From Allolobophora icterica (taxonomy: Eukaryota > Annelida > Clitellata > Crassiclitellata > Lumbricidae): a DNA stretch of 64,000 bases. A program made the position numbers and the translations under genes. The notes beneath the pieces were generated by a model. That model was not told the origin of the DNA. It was given only the letters and a program-made list of their open reading frames with translations, and did not search any database. The stretch lies in the NCBI GenBank assembly GCA_963556255.1, contig OY744614.1:40440811-40504810 (forward strand). Direction: 5' to 3'. Shown piece after piece: positions 37,235 to 51,063 of this stretch (position 1 is the first letter of the stretch; each line of letters opens with the position of its first letter).

Positions 37235-37560
37235 CATTCTATTGTATTCTAATGTATTGTATTGTGATGTATTGTCTCTAGAAATTTACAAAGCGCCTCT
37301 CGCAGAATAACTATTCAGAGACGCTGTCAGCACAGAAGCCCCGAGGAAACAGAAATGCCTATAGCCTTTAGGGAACGCAAGACCGATGAGGAAAAGCCAG
37401 TCATTAGTTTGGCCCTGAGGAGAGGGAAGGTCGTTCCAAATCGTGGGACCCACACTCCCACAGTCACCCACTACAGCAAACGCCCGGTGCTGCATGGGCC
37501 AAGACAGTATTAGCCCTGGGAACAAAAAGATCAAGCCGTGCATGTAGGAACCCCGCTACT
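37235..37560 (-). pseudogene. LINE 3' end, hairpin family E
   Basis: The minus strand encodes VGPTIWNDLP, a motif of CR1/L2-type LINE C-termini, then is frameshifted. It continues into the AGAACTG-type 3' end with hairpin AGCGTCTCT...AGAGGCGCT, TTGTAAATTTCTAGAGACA and a CAATA pentamer tail (37235-37280). Confidence 0.75.
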
Positions 37561-37799
37561 GCTCGTACTCTGGCAGTGCCAGTCCCAAGCCTGGATAAAG
37601 GAGGAGGGCGACGCTATGATCTTTCACATAGTATCGTTAATCTGAAAACTGCTATGCATGTAGGCGTTTCGATTAATTTGTGGTTTAAAGCTGCAGTGAG
37701 GGAGTTTTCTTTCGCTGGTGCTGAACTGGGAGAACTTCCAAGAATACAGTAGGATAGACGCTAAACGAATCCTGTGAATGAATAAATCAATGAATAGAT

Positions 37800-37883
37800 G
37801 TATGTATGAATGTAAGTGTATGTATGTATGTATGTATGTATGTGTATGCATGTATGTAAGTGTATGTATGTATGTGTATGTAT
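37800..37883. repeat. TATG array at gap edge
   Basis: TATG/TGTATG repeat directly abutting the assembly gap. Confidence 0.93.
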
Positions 37884-38083
37884 NNNNNNNNNNNNNNNNN
37901 NNNNNNNNNNNNNNNNNNNNNNNNNNNNNNNNNNNNNNNNNNNNNNNNNNNNNNNNNNNNNNNNNNNNNNNNNNNNNNNNNNNNNNNNNNNNNNNNNNNN
38001 NNNNNNNNNNNNNNNNNNNNNNNNNNNNNNNNNNNNNNNNNNNNNNNNNNNNNNNNNNNNNNNNNNNNNNNNNNNNNNNNNNN
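37884..38083. other. Assembly gap (200 N)
   Basis: Exactly 200 N between two different microsatellites; the real length is unknown. Confidence 0.99.
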
Positions 38084-38325
38084 AGAAGAAGAAGAAGAAG
38101 AAGAAGAAGAAGAAGAAGAAGAAGAAGAAGAAGAAGAAGAAGAAGAAGAAGAAGAAGAAGAAGAAGAAGAAGAAGAAGAAGAAGAAGAAGAAGAAGAAGA
38201 AGAAGAAGAAGAAGAAGAAGAAGAAGAAGAAGAAGAAGAAGAAGATTATTATTATTATTATTATTATTATTTTTTTATTATTATCAGTATTATTATCAGT
38301 ATTATTATTATTATTATTATTATAT
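38084..38325. repeat. AGA then TTA trinucleotide arrays
   Basis: About 160 bp of AGA followed by ATT/TTA units. Confidence 0.96.
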
Positions 38326-38529
38326 GACACGCACATATATAATATAATTATGTAAAGCGCATCAGCCGATGTCGTCGCTTCGACTGAAACCGATTAAAAC
38401 CGTAGTCCATTAGTGTAACTGGAGATGGAAATCCGGTGAGTAAGAGAAACCAGAAGTAAGTAAGCTGAAACAGATGAGTCTTAAGTGTAATTTCAGATGA
38501 CATTCGAGAGCTGACAGAGTAGCATAGAA

Positions 38530-38755
38530 CACCCGATTGTATTGTATTGTATTGTATTTTATCTAAAATTTATAAAGCGCTTCTCGCAGAATAACTATTC
38601 ATGTGCGCCCTCAGGACAGAAGCCCCGGGGAAACAGAAATGCCTTTAGAGATCGCGAGACCGATGCGGAAAAGCCAGTCATTAGTTTGGCCCTGAGCAGA
38701 GGGGGAAGGGCATTCCGATGAACCAGTGTACTCTCTTGGAGCAAGGAACAGCAAG
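38530..38755 (-). pseudogene. LINE 3' end, hairpin family E
   Basis: The minus strand encodes NALPPLLRAKLMTGF then SLKAFLFPRG, a LINE ORF2 C-terminus. It ends in the family 3' end, TTTATAAAT-like sequence and a perfect ATTGT (CAATA) tail at 38535-38557. Confidence 0.75.
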
Positions 38756-38844
38756 ACCTATAGTCCGTTCTTCTTCGGGTTCTCTGCATGCCCTTTGCAT
38801 GGTTCAAACGTCCAAAGTTGCCATGGCTCTCGATTCTGGGCTTC

Positions 38845-39330
38845 CTCTTTCAGTTTTCTATATCCATCCACCATCATCCAGTCCAGCACCATCCATCTAT
38901 AGGTCTTCCTCTCGTTCTCTTTCTCTCCATTTCCACCCTCCATGTAAGTTCGCAGCAGGGAGTCCCCCCCTCAGTATGTGACCAATCCATTTCCTCTGCT
39001 GGGCCTTTTCCTTTAGTTTACTGCATCCATCCACCATCATCCAGTCCAGCACCATCCATCCATAGGTCTTCCTCTCGTTCTTTTTCCCTCCATTCTTCCC
39101 TCCATTATAGTTCTCAGCAGGAAATCCCCTCTCAGTATCATGATATGTGACCAATTCACTTCCTCCGTCTTTCGTTGACATGCAATATCCATAAGAGACA
39201 TTTCCTCTTCCACCTCATACAACAATTTTTCTCTGTTTTATCCTCTGTCCAGTTAACCTTTTCCAGCCTGCTCGACCAAATTAATGTCTCCAAAGACTCC
39301 CTACCACCTTCTGAGAACCTCCTTTATATC
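38845..39330 (-). pseudogene. LINE C-terminal fragment with internal tandem duplication
   Basis: Minus-strand frames encode IMEGRMEGKRTRGRP, WIGHILRGGLPAANLHGG and ERKTYGWMVLDWMMVDG, typical of LINE C-terminal regions. A ~115-bp block occurs twice with a period of ~165 bp (about 38848-38962 and 39013-39125). Frameshifts abound. Confidence 0.72.
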
Positions 39331-39399
39331 CGTTGATCCAGTGCCTTATTTACTGGCATGAGCAAGGAGCGGAGAGAAAGAGGTCTGCTGATGTTAATG

Positions 39400-39745
39400 C
39401 AATGTTGATGTTGGGTGTTTTATGTTTATGGGTGCTCATGTCTATATGTTTTATGTTTATTGGTGTTTATGTTCATGGATGTTTATGCTTATGGGTGTTT
39501 ATGTTTATGGGCACTGGCGGCGATCTTGTTTGACAGGTGGAGGGGGGACACGGGACACTTTATAACTCATCTAAAAACGAGGTGAACAAAATTGGTTGAC
39601 TTTTTTGCTGTTTCTTCGAAAGTTGAGGGGAACTGTTAAGGTGGGGGTTTTGTCCCCTCGAGCCCCGGGATTGCCGCCCATGTCTATGGGTGTTTATGTT
39701 TATGGGTGTTTATGCTTATGGATATTTATGGATGCTTATGGTTGT
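39400..39745. repeat. TTTATG-type minisatellite
   Basis: Degenerate units of TATGGGTGTTTATGTT, interrupted by a ~165-bp insert (39515-39680). Confidence 0.8.
39515..39680. mobile_element. Possible MITE interrupting a TTTATG-type minisatellite
   Basis: TGGCGGCGATC at left and GGATTGCCGCCCA at right form imperfect inverted ends. The flanks on both sides are the same TATGGGTGTTTATG minisatellite, so the insert splits it. Confidence 0.45.
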
Positions 39746-39969
39746 TTGTTTGGCTCTTGCCAGAGAATTGTACACAATTATTGTAATTGTAGTTGTATTT
39801 GGACATTTATAAGGATTGGAACCATTTGTAGTCGTTCAAATATATTTAAACAACCACAGTGAGAAGTGAGTTTCATCACTGAAGCCGGCAAGAAACTAGA
39901 GGAGTTTCAACTGTGGCTGAAAGTTTAAGGCATGGAAGATCTGAAAGTGAGCTGTGTTGCATACAGCCA

Positions 39970-40165
39970 GAAATCGCAATCGTAAACCTTAAATTTCTAA
40001 AGCGTTATTCTAAAGCCAAACGCAGGGCACCAGCTTATTCACGAGCGCTACGTCGTAACAGAGGGCTTGTCCATGCAGATGTTCAGTGGAGATCCGAGTC
40101 CGGTTGTCAGAGATTCGGGGGAACAGAGGCTGAAAGGACTTGGTGGAGCCCAAGGTTATGCCCTA
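39970..40165 (-). repeat. Interspersed repeat family D
   Basis: AATCGCAATCGTAAACC tail side, AAATTTCTAAAGCG, GCCAAACGCAGGGCACCAGC, TTATTCACGAGCGCTACGTC and GTCCGGTTGTCAGAG. Confidence 0.75.
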
Positions 40166-40424
40166 ATTGCGTGTATACTGTATTATAAATTCGGAACGAT
40201 CAACACTCCATCCAAGTATTTGAGCAGACGTCAGCCAACCGAATTTATGAGTAGTTGACCGGCGTACAAGAGGAGAATTTCGTCCTCAGACGAAGGTTGT
40301 CAATGGCCATCGATGCATCAAAGATCGAACATCACAAAAACAGAAACAAGTAATTGGTGAGATGAATGACATGCATGACGAGCAATCGAATGAAAGAAAT
40401 TGCTGGGTATCGTCGGTATATATA

Positions 40425-40653
<229 letters not shown>

Positions 40654-40725
40654 GCAAATATACATCCATACGTGTAGGGCCCTATATACACTTAAACGTT
40701 AATATAACAAGTATATGAATCGTAC

Positions 40726-40771
<46 letters not shown>

Positions 40772-40867
40772 ATATATATATCAACAGGCGTGACCTGCGA
40801 ATAATTCTTGTTTTAATTGTTTTTGAAATTTTGGTTGTCATTACGTCTATTTAGATGCAATAAAATG

Positions 40868-41006
<139 letters not shown>

Positions 41007-41154
41007 ATATATATATATCCAAAAAATCCAAAAAGGTTTATTGCGACCAGTAACAACAAAATCACAATTCCAACTTTAAAGCACAATTAGACTGATACTA
41101 GCTATTGGTAGCAATGGGGGCCCCAAAGGGATACAATCCCGCTAAGCGGGGTAA

Positions 41155-41595
41155 GGGGCCATCCACATATTACGTACGCACTTAGGGGGCAGGGGGTCGG
41201 ATTTTGGCGATTTTGCGGACGGGTGCGGACGGGGGTGGGAGGGGGGGGGACAAAATGTGTACGTACGCAAACTAAATTTCTATAACTCTATGTCCACATT
41301 ATAACTCTGTATTGTCCTATAGTCGTCCAATGGCATTTTATTACATTATATAAAAGCCATGTGCAGTTATTCTGTGCTGTGAACGAGACACCTATAATTT
41401 GTCTATATTGGCCCTCACTCATCCTTCAATCTGGCCTAAAGTGCAGAGAGACACTTTCTGCAGCTGGTCTTCTGGGGGGGTGCGTCAAGCGTACGTACGC
41501 GGGGTGGGAGGGGTGGGGAAGAAAGTACGCTTGCGGACGGGGGGAGGGGGTCCAATTTTCCCGAATTTTTGCGTACGTAATATATGGACGGCCCC
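41155..41595. mobile_element. Harbinger-like MITE, longer relative
   Basis: 441 bp flanked by TAA (41152-41154, 41596-41598). Ends GGGGCCATCCACATATTACG and CGTAATATATGGACGGCCCC are inverted repeats, related to those of 31688-31808. Contains repeated GCGTACGT and GGACGGGG blocks. Confidence 0.8.
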
Positions 41596-41656
41596 TAAGC
41601 CCAGTATCCACGTAACAGCTTCTAGATGTATGGCTGGTATTCCTTAGAATTCTAGG

Positions 41657-41659
<3 letters not shown>

Positions 41660-41695
<36 letters not shown>

Positions 41696-41735
41696 ATGTA
41701 CGATATGACCTCCACACGAGTGATCAAAAACGTAT

Positions 41736-41777
<42 letters not shown>
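41660..41777. repeat. TA microsatellites
   Basis: Two TA runs (about 41660-41692 and 41738-41777). Confidence 0.93.
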
Positions 41778-41779
<2 letters not shown>

Positions 41780-42142
41780 GTGCGTGTGCGTGTTGTGTCG
41801 TGTTGTTTGTGCGGGTGCGTTTTTATATTCACTCGTGTGGAAATGCGGGAGGTCATCTTCGGTCATCCTCGACGGCTGCGGTGGCTGCGTGTCATCCCAA
41901 AACTGCCCTCAAACTTTTATCAGACAGTCGAGTGCAAATTGCAAGCCGCCAAACGACCGGCTGCTGCAGAGGCGGAAGCAGCAACAACCGCCTCCGAAGC
42001 ATCACCAGTGCTACAACATCAACATCTATATGGCGCCACTAAAAACATAAGCATCTCATGAAACATCAGAGCACTGCCCTGGCAGCAGCTGCAGCCGAAG
42101 CAATAGCATCTCTAGAAACGACAATGAGTCTATTTTGGCAGA

Positions 42143-42460
42143 CTCTGTCGTATAAACGTCAAGACGTAATCGTCAATGTAATCGTAATTGTAATTATAAT
42201 CGTAGTTGTAATCGCACTCGTAACTGTAATCCTAATTGTAATCGTAATTCTAATAGTAATTATAATAATAATTTTGATCGTAACTGTAATCGTAACTGTA
42301 ATCGTAACTGAGATCGTAACTGTAGTCGTAATTGTTATCGCAATTGTAATCGTAACTGTAATCGATATTGTAAACGTACTCGTAATCGTAACTGTAATCG
42401 CAATTGTAAACGTAATCGTAATCGCAATTGTAATCGTAACTGTAATCGTTATCGGAAACT
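42143..42460. repeat. Degenerate hexamer array (GTAATC/GTAACT)
   Basis: About 315 bp of six-base units such as GTAATC, GTAATT, GTAACT and GCAATT. The same hexamers form the tail of repeat family D. Confidence 0.9.
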
Positions 42461-42696
42461 TTGTTTAGAGCCTGTTCAAAGGACACTACAGACAGAGACC
42501 GTCATAGTAGTGAATCTCTTTGTGTTGTGTCTCTGTATCTGTGCGGGATTCTGTCCGTCTCTTCCATTGTCTCTGTTTGTCGCTCTGGTTGGGTGCATGT
42601 ATAATTGTACATGCATATGTTCATCTGTGATTTTCAGTTTTCCTATGGCCGGATGGTCTGAAAAAACCTGAAAGCTTTAACTTTGTATGTATCTGA

Positions 42697-42947
42697 GTCC
42701 GTCTATCTAGCTGTCTGTCTGTCTGTCTGCCTATCTATCTGTCTGTCTGTATGTATGTACGTATATATGCATGTATGTAATGTACGTATGTAATGTAATG
42801 TATTATGTATGTAAGTTGATATGTATGTATGTGTGTTTGTATGTAACGTACGTATGTAAGTAGGTATGTATGTATGTACGCATGTATGTACGTTTGCATG
42901 TATGTATGACATGAGGTAATGTATTTATGTTTGTGTGTGTGTGTGTT

Positions 42948-43031
<84 letters not shown>
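42697..43031. repeat. CTGT, GTAT and TG microsatellites
   Basis: Short CTGT and TATG runs, then ~100 bp of TG. Confidence 0.94.
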
Positions 43032-43032
<1 letters not shown>

Positions 43033-43487
43033 TCCTGCGTGTCTGTCTATGTATGTCTGCCATGATCCGTGCCTCCATGTCTCCGTTAAGATTCGGACTA
43101 GCAGCATGTAATTGGATAAAAATTCGTAGCGCAGAGTCGTCAAGTTTTCGCTTCAGTGATGTCTCGGTGGTCCAGAGGGAGAGATCGAGATGATGCTACG
43201 TGGTCCCGCGGCCGAATCGGAGGTCGAACTGGAGATTAGACAAGCTGACATCCTTCCTCCAGATTTTCCGTTATAAGAAACATTTCTTCTTCCTCCGACG
43301 TATTCCGTTCAATTAAGAAACCCAGTGCCATTCGTGACATTCGTGATCTTGTCGATTTGTGCTGTACTTTGGAGAAGACTTGATAATTCGCGCCTGTTTG
43401 GAACTGTTGGAGAGTCATTGTTCAGGGCCTTTGTGAGTCTCTTGAAATAACCTATACAAATGTTCTGATAAACACACATAGGATACA

Positions 43488-43580
43488 TGTTGGATGGATG
43501 GATGGATGGATGGATGGATGGATGGATGGATGGTTCGATGGATGGATAGATGATGGATGGATGGATAGATTGATGGATGG
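43488..43580. repeat. GATG microsatellite
   Basis: GGAT repeat with a few changes. Confidence 0.93.
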
Positions 43581-43624
43581 AAGAACGGACTGACAAACTG
43601 ACAGACAGACAGAGATAAATAGAT

Positions 43625-44112
<488 letters not shown>

Positions 44113-44738
44113 CTACATGTATGCATCTCTCTACATGTGTTCATGTAGTATGTATGTATGTGTGTAAGCATGTATTTATATAGATAGATATTCCAGATAA
44201 TCTGAAGTATCACCTGGTCAATTTCTCATCGTTTATTCCATTCCGAGTCACAACGTCACTCATCGCTCGGGTTGAAGATGCGCTGAAAGAGCTTCGTATA
44301 TATGTTAATAAACAACCCTGTATGAACAGCACATGCACTAGGGCCTATAAATAACACCTACGATATAATGATATACAATTATACATATAACAGGCCCCTA
44401 TATATACACAGTGCGTGCCGATATATAGGGCTGTGGACTGTGTTGTGGATTTAAGGCTCAGTGAACCGCTGACTTTGACGGAGTGGTCTGCATTTCCTAC
44501 GACGCCGAAACATGTAAACAAGAATGGTTACCGAACGGTCTCTGTACGTGCAGTCCGATGAATTTTCATGTAGCCTTTGCTGCTTCGGCATCCATTAGAC
44601 TTTCATCAGGAGTCTGGCCGAGGCGTGCGTGTGATATCAGGAAGTCGAAAACTTCGCCTGATTGTCACTATATATAACGAAGCGCTAAGAGACCTACAGC
44701 GAAGCTATCCTATGGATATCTCAGTCGAACGCTTTGCT
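44113..44738. other. Intergenic, nothing recognised
   Basis: No supported gene. Short open frames at 44483-44858 have no recognisable motif. Confidence 0.5.
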
Positions 44739-44746
44739 GATATATG

Positions 44747-44993
44747 CAGTGCTTTTTTCAGCCGGAACGTGCTGGATCGGCGTTCCGGCACCTTTTTTCA
44801 GCTCCGAGAAAATAATTTATTTATTTTAATAATAAAAACAATAATTCAGTTATTTTAATGTAATTTAAGCGTTTTGAGCTGTTTTCAGTGTTTATTGAGA
44901 CCCCTCCCAACCCCCAATCCCGTTTTTCTCGGGATTTTAGCCCGTCCATAATTGTTCCGTTCCGGAACCTTTCCTTCTAGAAAAAAAGCACTG
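44747..44993. mobile_element. hAT-type MITE
   Basis: 247 bp with inverted ends CAGTGCTTTTTT / AAAAAAAGCACTG and an exact 8-bp duplication GATATATG (44739-44746, 44994-45001). The interior has GGAACGTGCTGG and CCGTTCCGGAACC blocks. No coding capacity. Confidence 0.9.
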
Positions 44994-45204
44994 GATATAT
45001 GTCAAATGACTGGTTAACTTATTGACTGGCTGGCTGGTTGGGTGAGCACTGTTTATTTTTACTTGAGGTGAGTGTAATTCTTCAGCGTATACGATTGGAA
45101 CCGAGTTTGACCCTACCTGCCTATTGCTATCGATTAGGATTCAGCAAGGAAAAAAATGCCAGGACTCAGTTGGTGACATCTGTAACAGTTTTTTTTTTAT
45201 TTCT

Positions 45205-45290
45205 TATAATTGCATTGTATTGTATCTTTAGCATTTATAAAGGGCCTCTCACGGTGTTCGCTAATCAGAGGTGTTCTGATTAATTAGCCA
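45205..45290 (-). repeat. LINE/SINE 3' end, hairpin family E, fragment
   Basis: GCATTGTATTGTATCTTTAG tail side, CATTTATAAAGGGCCTCTC, TAATCAGAGGTGTTCTG. Confidence 0.6.
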
Positions 45291-45404
45291 ACACTGATTC
45301 TCTTATATTAATTGAATGACCGACCAGGTCGCCGATGGATCTGTGGATCAAATTGAGTTCCTAGAGGACATAGTGTCTCGTTAAGTTCCGTTAATGATCG
45401 GATG

Positions 45405-45520
45405 TATTCGTAATCGTATACCGTAAACTCCAAATTTCTAAAACGCCACTTAAAAGCTAAGCACAAGGCACCAGCTTATTCACGAGCGCTACGTCGAGTC
45501 AGAGAGGTTGTCCAGGAATG
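45405..45520 (-). repeat. Interspersed repeat family D
   Basis: GTAATCGTATACCGTAAACT tail side, CCAAATTTCTAAAACGCC, GGCACCAGCTTATTCACGAG, CGCTACGTCGAGTCAGAGAG and GTTGTCC. Confidence 0.75.
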
Positions 45521-46056
45521 TCGTTACTATTCGTATAACTAACCCAGTTATAGCTGCATCAGTAAGAGCGTAGGCTGCGTCCCATATTCCTCTGTGTAAG
45601 AGAGCGTGTGGACGCGGTTCGTTTTCCGCAGATGACTTGTTTCAGAGATTTAAATCTCGGGATATTATCACGGTCCGTACACTGGGACCTTAAATGGCGT
45701 GGGCACCCATTCAAAAGGGCAGCGGTGGTGACGGATCTCACCCAATCAATTCATTGAAAAATGAACAGGGCCGAGGCCATACGGTCGCTATAGAAAAACA
45801 CGTACATATTTACATTTACCTTTATTTAACAGCGCCGTCTCTGTAAACGTTTCTCGCGTTTTTCGTTTACTGGCTTCATTATGCATTTCTGAACTTTTCA
45901 AGGAGTGCACTGTTAAACTACAGTTCCATTGCAATGTCTAAAACTATTTGCTAGAGGAAAAGGACACCTCTTATTCCTCCGATCATTCCAGGAGCAATCC
46001 GGGTCACTTCTGTGCGAGTCCTATAGGAATAAATATCTGCTCTGACCTTGGAATGA

Positions 46057-46495
46057 ATGTTCATCTTGATAAAGTTCTATACCTCTTTATCATCACTCCA
46101 TGCACTCCGAGTCCTCCGATCCAACGGCTTTCCACCTCATGTCTTGCAGAAAATAACAAGGGCCACCACCATAGCTTCTCTGGTGTATGCTTCCCCGGCC
46201 AGGTGGGGCTATACCCAATTAGGAAACAGAGAGAGGGTTGAAAACTGTTGAGGAAAATGCGACGTTCTGGCCTACTTTCTCCATCCATTCAAAGCGCTTC
46301 TGAATTGGCAAAACAGGCAGATGAATGCCTCCTTAAGGCAGCCAAACCCAGGCCATGTTCTGCGACCCTGTTTTCCATCTGATCGAAATATTCCTCATAA
46401 TCTCCGGCCACGGGCTCATAATTTCACATCAGGCCTACCTGATAAAAACGACAAAAACTTTATATCCCGTATGCTCTATAAAAGCACTTATTAAC
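46057..46495 (+). pseudogene. Degenerate LINE reverse transcriptase C-terminal region
   Basis: Reading across frameshifts gives SLSSLHALRVLRSNGFPP, ITRATTIASLVYASPARWGY, then SASELAKQADECLLKAAKP, and LRPRAHNFTSGLPDKNDKNF then SRMLYK. This order is that of Jockey/CR1-type LINE C-termini. A stop at 46249 and at least two frame changes show decay. Confidence 0.8.
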
Positions 46496-46499
46496 AATT

Positions 46500-47574
46500 A
46501 ACTATTTTAGCACTATAGGCCTACCGTTTCATTTATACGTATTTTAAACTCCATGAATCTGTTTAGCCTCTTTAATTAACTGCCATCTGATTTATCATCA
46601 CTTGCAATTATTGTCTTGTAACACTGTGTAATCCCATCGCGTCTGCAGTGTCGACGGGAATCTTTCAATAACCGAATATCTGATTTTGATTGATAGTTCT
46701 GTAACCCTGTTTGACGCTAAACGTCGACACTTGCTCTCAGAGGCGTAACTTTGGTCTGTATATCGCCTGGCGTTTCAGATTTCAGCTCAGCGTCTTTTAA
46801 ACCTTTCTCGAAGTCACTAGATAAGAGTTGGCTTCTGGAACACATTCTTGCTGATTTAGTCTGACAGAATTACCAAATGTCGTCGCCTCAAGCATTCACA
46901 CTCAGCGTGCTTGATCGATGGCTAAATATAGTTTCAGTCGATATTGGCGGCGGCGGCGTAGTGATTCGGCCGGCGCTATAATTAGCCTGCTTATATGTGT
47001 GACGCGGTCAACGTCGGGAAATGGGAGCTCCGCGGGTGGGGCCGAAATGAAAAGCATAAAGCACGGCAAGCCAAATGCGCAAGGCTTCCGACGTATTTCA
47101 GAATAGCAACAGCCGTAATTTTCGATTAGGACGGGGTGAAAAGATGTCGGGGTTGGGGGTCAGGAAACTCATACATCTCACGAATCATTAGTAGTTGTTT
47201 CGCCTGCAATATATATGCAACATTAGATGTTGACTTGCGTTCCTGTTATACTCTGGTAATCTGTAGACCTAATATTCTCGACGCATCAAGTTCTACTTTG
47301 ACGACTAAAACACTGTGTGACGTCGTACCCCAATTCTGGACTGGCAAGTATCTGCCACCACTCTTTGATACCGTCACTATACGATGCTCATTAAATTTAT
47401 TATGGGCTGGGTATTCTTCAGTGATTTTCTATGCTATTATAGAGTCAAACAATAATTATTACGCGAAAGAGTTAAGGTAGAGAAGAAAATCTTTTAGTTT
47501 TCTGTGCATTATTTTGCTTGATGATGAAATTTCTGTTTTTTAATGGCACTTTACAGCGTATATACTAGCGCAGA
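46500..47574. other. Intergenic, nothing recognised
   Basis: One GGCGTAACTTTGG MITE-like end at 46743. No gene-like pattern. Confidence 0.5.
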
Positions 47575-47630
47575 AAGACAGCCTCCGATTAGTTTTATCT
47601 TGAAGAGGCGCTATATAAACAGTTACAAAA
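47575..47630 (+). repeat. Retroposon 3' end fragment
   Basis: CTTGAAGAGGCGCTATATAAACAG matches the LINE/SINE terminal signature; the left arm of the hairpin is degraded. Confidence 0.6.
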
Positions 47631-47979
47631 CAATGCACTATATCTAGACCAACATCTTCAAGTGCTATTCAGGTGCCGAGCTTCCGCGCTTCAACTCATC
47701 TATTGGACGATCCTCATGGAGCAGTCTTCCTTGGCATTTACGCTATGTTGCATTCGTCCTGCGTATTTACAATGAATTGATCGGGTGATATCTTTCACCA
47801 CCGCTGCCCGTTTCTCATTTAAGGTCATGCACGGCCCGAGATTCAAATATCTTAAATAAGCCACTCTCGGGAGGCAAACCGGGTCGCACAGGGGTGCATG
47901 GGTCGTGCGCTGTAACCGATGTAGCTAGCTAACCTGGGCAACTGCTTATTGAAGCGAGGAAACGTCAAACGTTAAGAAC

Positions 47980-48165
47980 CATAATCGGAATCGTAAACTC
48001 CAAATTTCTAAAGCGCCACTCGAAAGCTAAGCGCAGGGCACCAGATTATTCACGAGCGCTGCGTCAAATCAGAGGGTGGTCAAAAGGTCAGGGTCCAGTT
48101 GCCAAGCGGTGAGAGGAGGTATACTGTAGCTGTTAAAGCGGGTGTCGTTTAGGTAGAGAATTGGA
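47980..48165 (-). repeat. Interspersed repeat family D
   Basis: ATCGGAATCGTAAACTCC tail side, AATTTCTAAAGCGCCACTCG, AGCGCAGGGCACCAG and CGGGTGTCGTTTAGG. One of the longest copies. Confidence 0.75.
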
Positions 48166-48344
48166 AGGCGAGCAGACTAGAATTGGTACATTTTCAGTTT
48201 AGATCGAATTAATCTTGATAGGAGTGTTATGAAGACCTCGTTGTCACACGAAACCGTTGTGACGACTGCAGACAATTTTTACTTGTACACGAACAGAGTA
48301 CGTATGACTGGCTATTAAAACGATAAACCAGCTATGTTTGTACA

Positions 48345-48811
<467 letters not shown>

Positions 48812-48854
48812 TACGATACATTCGTGTACATTCACGATTAGTTTTACTTAACAC

Positions 48855-49474
<620 letters not shown>

Positions 49475-49939
49475 GAGCATCTGTTACAGTTGGAGCAACA
49501 ATCGCACCTGGTACGGTAAGAAAAACAGCGTTACGGATAATAAAACTGCCAGTGTTTGTGTTTACGCAGCGAGATAAAACGCCTTGAACCCTGTGCAATA
49601 TGCTTCTTAACATTATGTACAATTTGTTTTTGGTCAATGACGGCGGCGACATCTACAGTAGGCTATTACGAGACGGAGCCGCGAAGAGAAGAGGGTAGAC
49701 ACACGAGGGCGGCAAGGGAAGGGAAGGGAAACAAGGATGGAACAAAGACATTGACATGGTTATACTTGTGTTGCATGCTCGGTCGGACCTTCGGATGAGA
49801 GGTTTCGTGCCGCGCTGCTGAGGACGGTTTTTGGTTCGTCGTTGGCGTTCGAAGTTTTCCGAATCGTTTGATTGCGCCGCCGGAAAAATAACGGTAAGAT
49901 CAATGGAGAAGAGGAAGAAGAACGTGTTGTCATTGCGTA

Positions 49940-50475
49940 CAATTCCATCTTCTTCTCCCTCCACCTCCTCTTCGGATTTTTCTCCTCCTCCTCCTCCTCC
50001 TCCTCCTCCTCCTCCTCCTCCTCCTCCTCCAGTTGTTGGTCCTACTCTCCTCTCTCCTCCTCATGTAGGTCCTTTAATCCCTTTCTCTCCTCCTCATCCT
50101 TCTCGTCCTCCTCCAAGTTCATCTCTTTCTCCTCTTCCAGTTATAGGCTCTCCTCCTTTCTCTCTCTCCTCCTCCTCGTCTTCCTCCTCCTTCAGCTATT
50201 GGTCCTACTCGCCTCTTTATCTAGGTCCTTCTCTCCATTTTCTCTCCTCCTCAATGTTGTCCTTTTCCTTCTTCAGTTATAGGTCCTCTTCCTTTCTCTC
50301 TCCTCTTCATTCTCCAACGCCGCTACCTACCTTCCCACGCCTCTTCACTCTACTCCTTATACTTCAAATCCTCATTTTGTCTCATCCTAGACTGTCTCCT
50401 GCTCCTTTCCAACTACTCCCTTTCCTCTGTTCGCTCTCTGCTCCTGTTCCTCCTCTTCCGCAGTCGAACCTGTAG
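49940..50475. repeat. Pyrimidine-rich low-complexity tract
   Basis: CTC/TCC-rich, with ~48 bp of pure CTC near 49982. Open frames (poly-Pro/Ser) are compositional. Confidence 0.9.
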
Positions 50476-50635
50476 GTCAACTTATCCATCTATGCTTGTT
50501 CCAACGGAATGTTCTTTCTCGTCCACCGTATCTTCGATTCTGCTTACCCCTCTTATTCATAATCTTCTCCTCGTCCTCGTCCTCGTTCTCTTCTACCTCC
50601 TCCCATATTCATCGTCCTTTAGTCATGCGACGTAA

Positions 50636-50940
50636 AAGATGGTGAAAAAAGAGGAAGAGGAGGAGAAGGAAGAGAAGGAGGAGGAAGAGGAGAAGGAGGA
50701 GGAGAGAGGAGGAGAATGAGGAGGAGGAGGTGAATGAGGAGGGAAGAAACAGGAAGAGTAAGGGAAGGAGGAGGAGAAGAAGAATAAGGAGCAGAGAAAG
50801 AGGAGAGGAAAAAGAAAAATAGAGAAGGGCGTGAAGGAGGAGGAGCAGGAAGAGGAGAGAAGAGAGGAGGAATATGGGGAGCAAGAGGGGATGTGGCGAA
50901 ATGGAGGAGCGATACGTAAGGTTGACTAGATTGAGGAGGA
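50636..50940. repeat. Purine-rich low-complexity tract
   Basis: GGA/GAA-rich, a mirror-composition partner of the pyrimidine tract 150 bp to the left. Confidence 0.9.
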
Positions 50941-51063
50941 ATGGGACTCGCGATTGAGATGAATAAAACAAAAAAGGAGAAGGGAATAATTCGGGAGCAG
51001 AGGAGACGGTGGAAGAGAAAAGGTGGAAAGGGGAGGAAAGGAGAGGCATTTTTATGTGCACCG

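Noticed and set aside
37761..38355. ORFs crossing the N gap
   Set aside because: Artefacts of N translation and flanking microsatellites.
49831..50475. 214-codon Pro/Ser-rich frame
   Set aside because: Pyrimidine-rich low complexity; the alternative frame is also open and no domain or splice structure was found.
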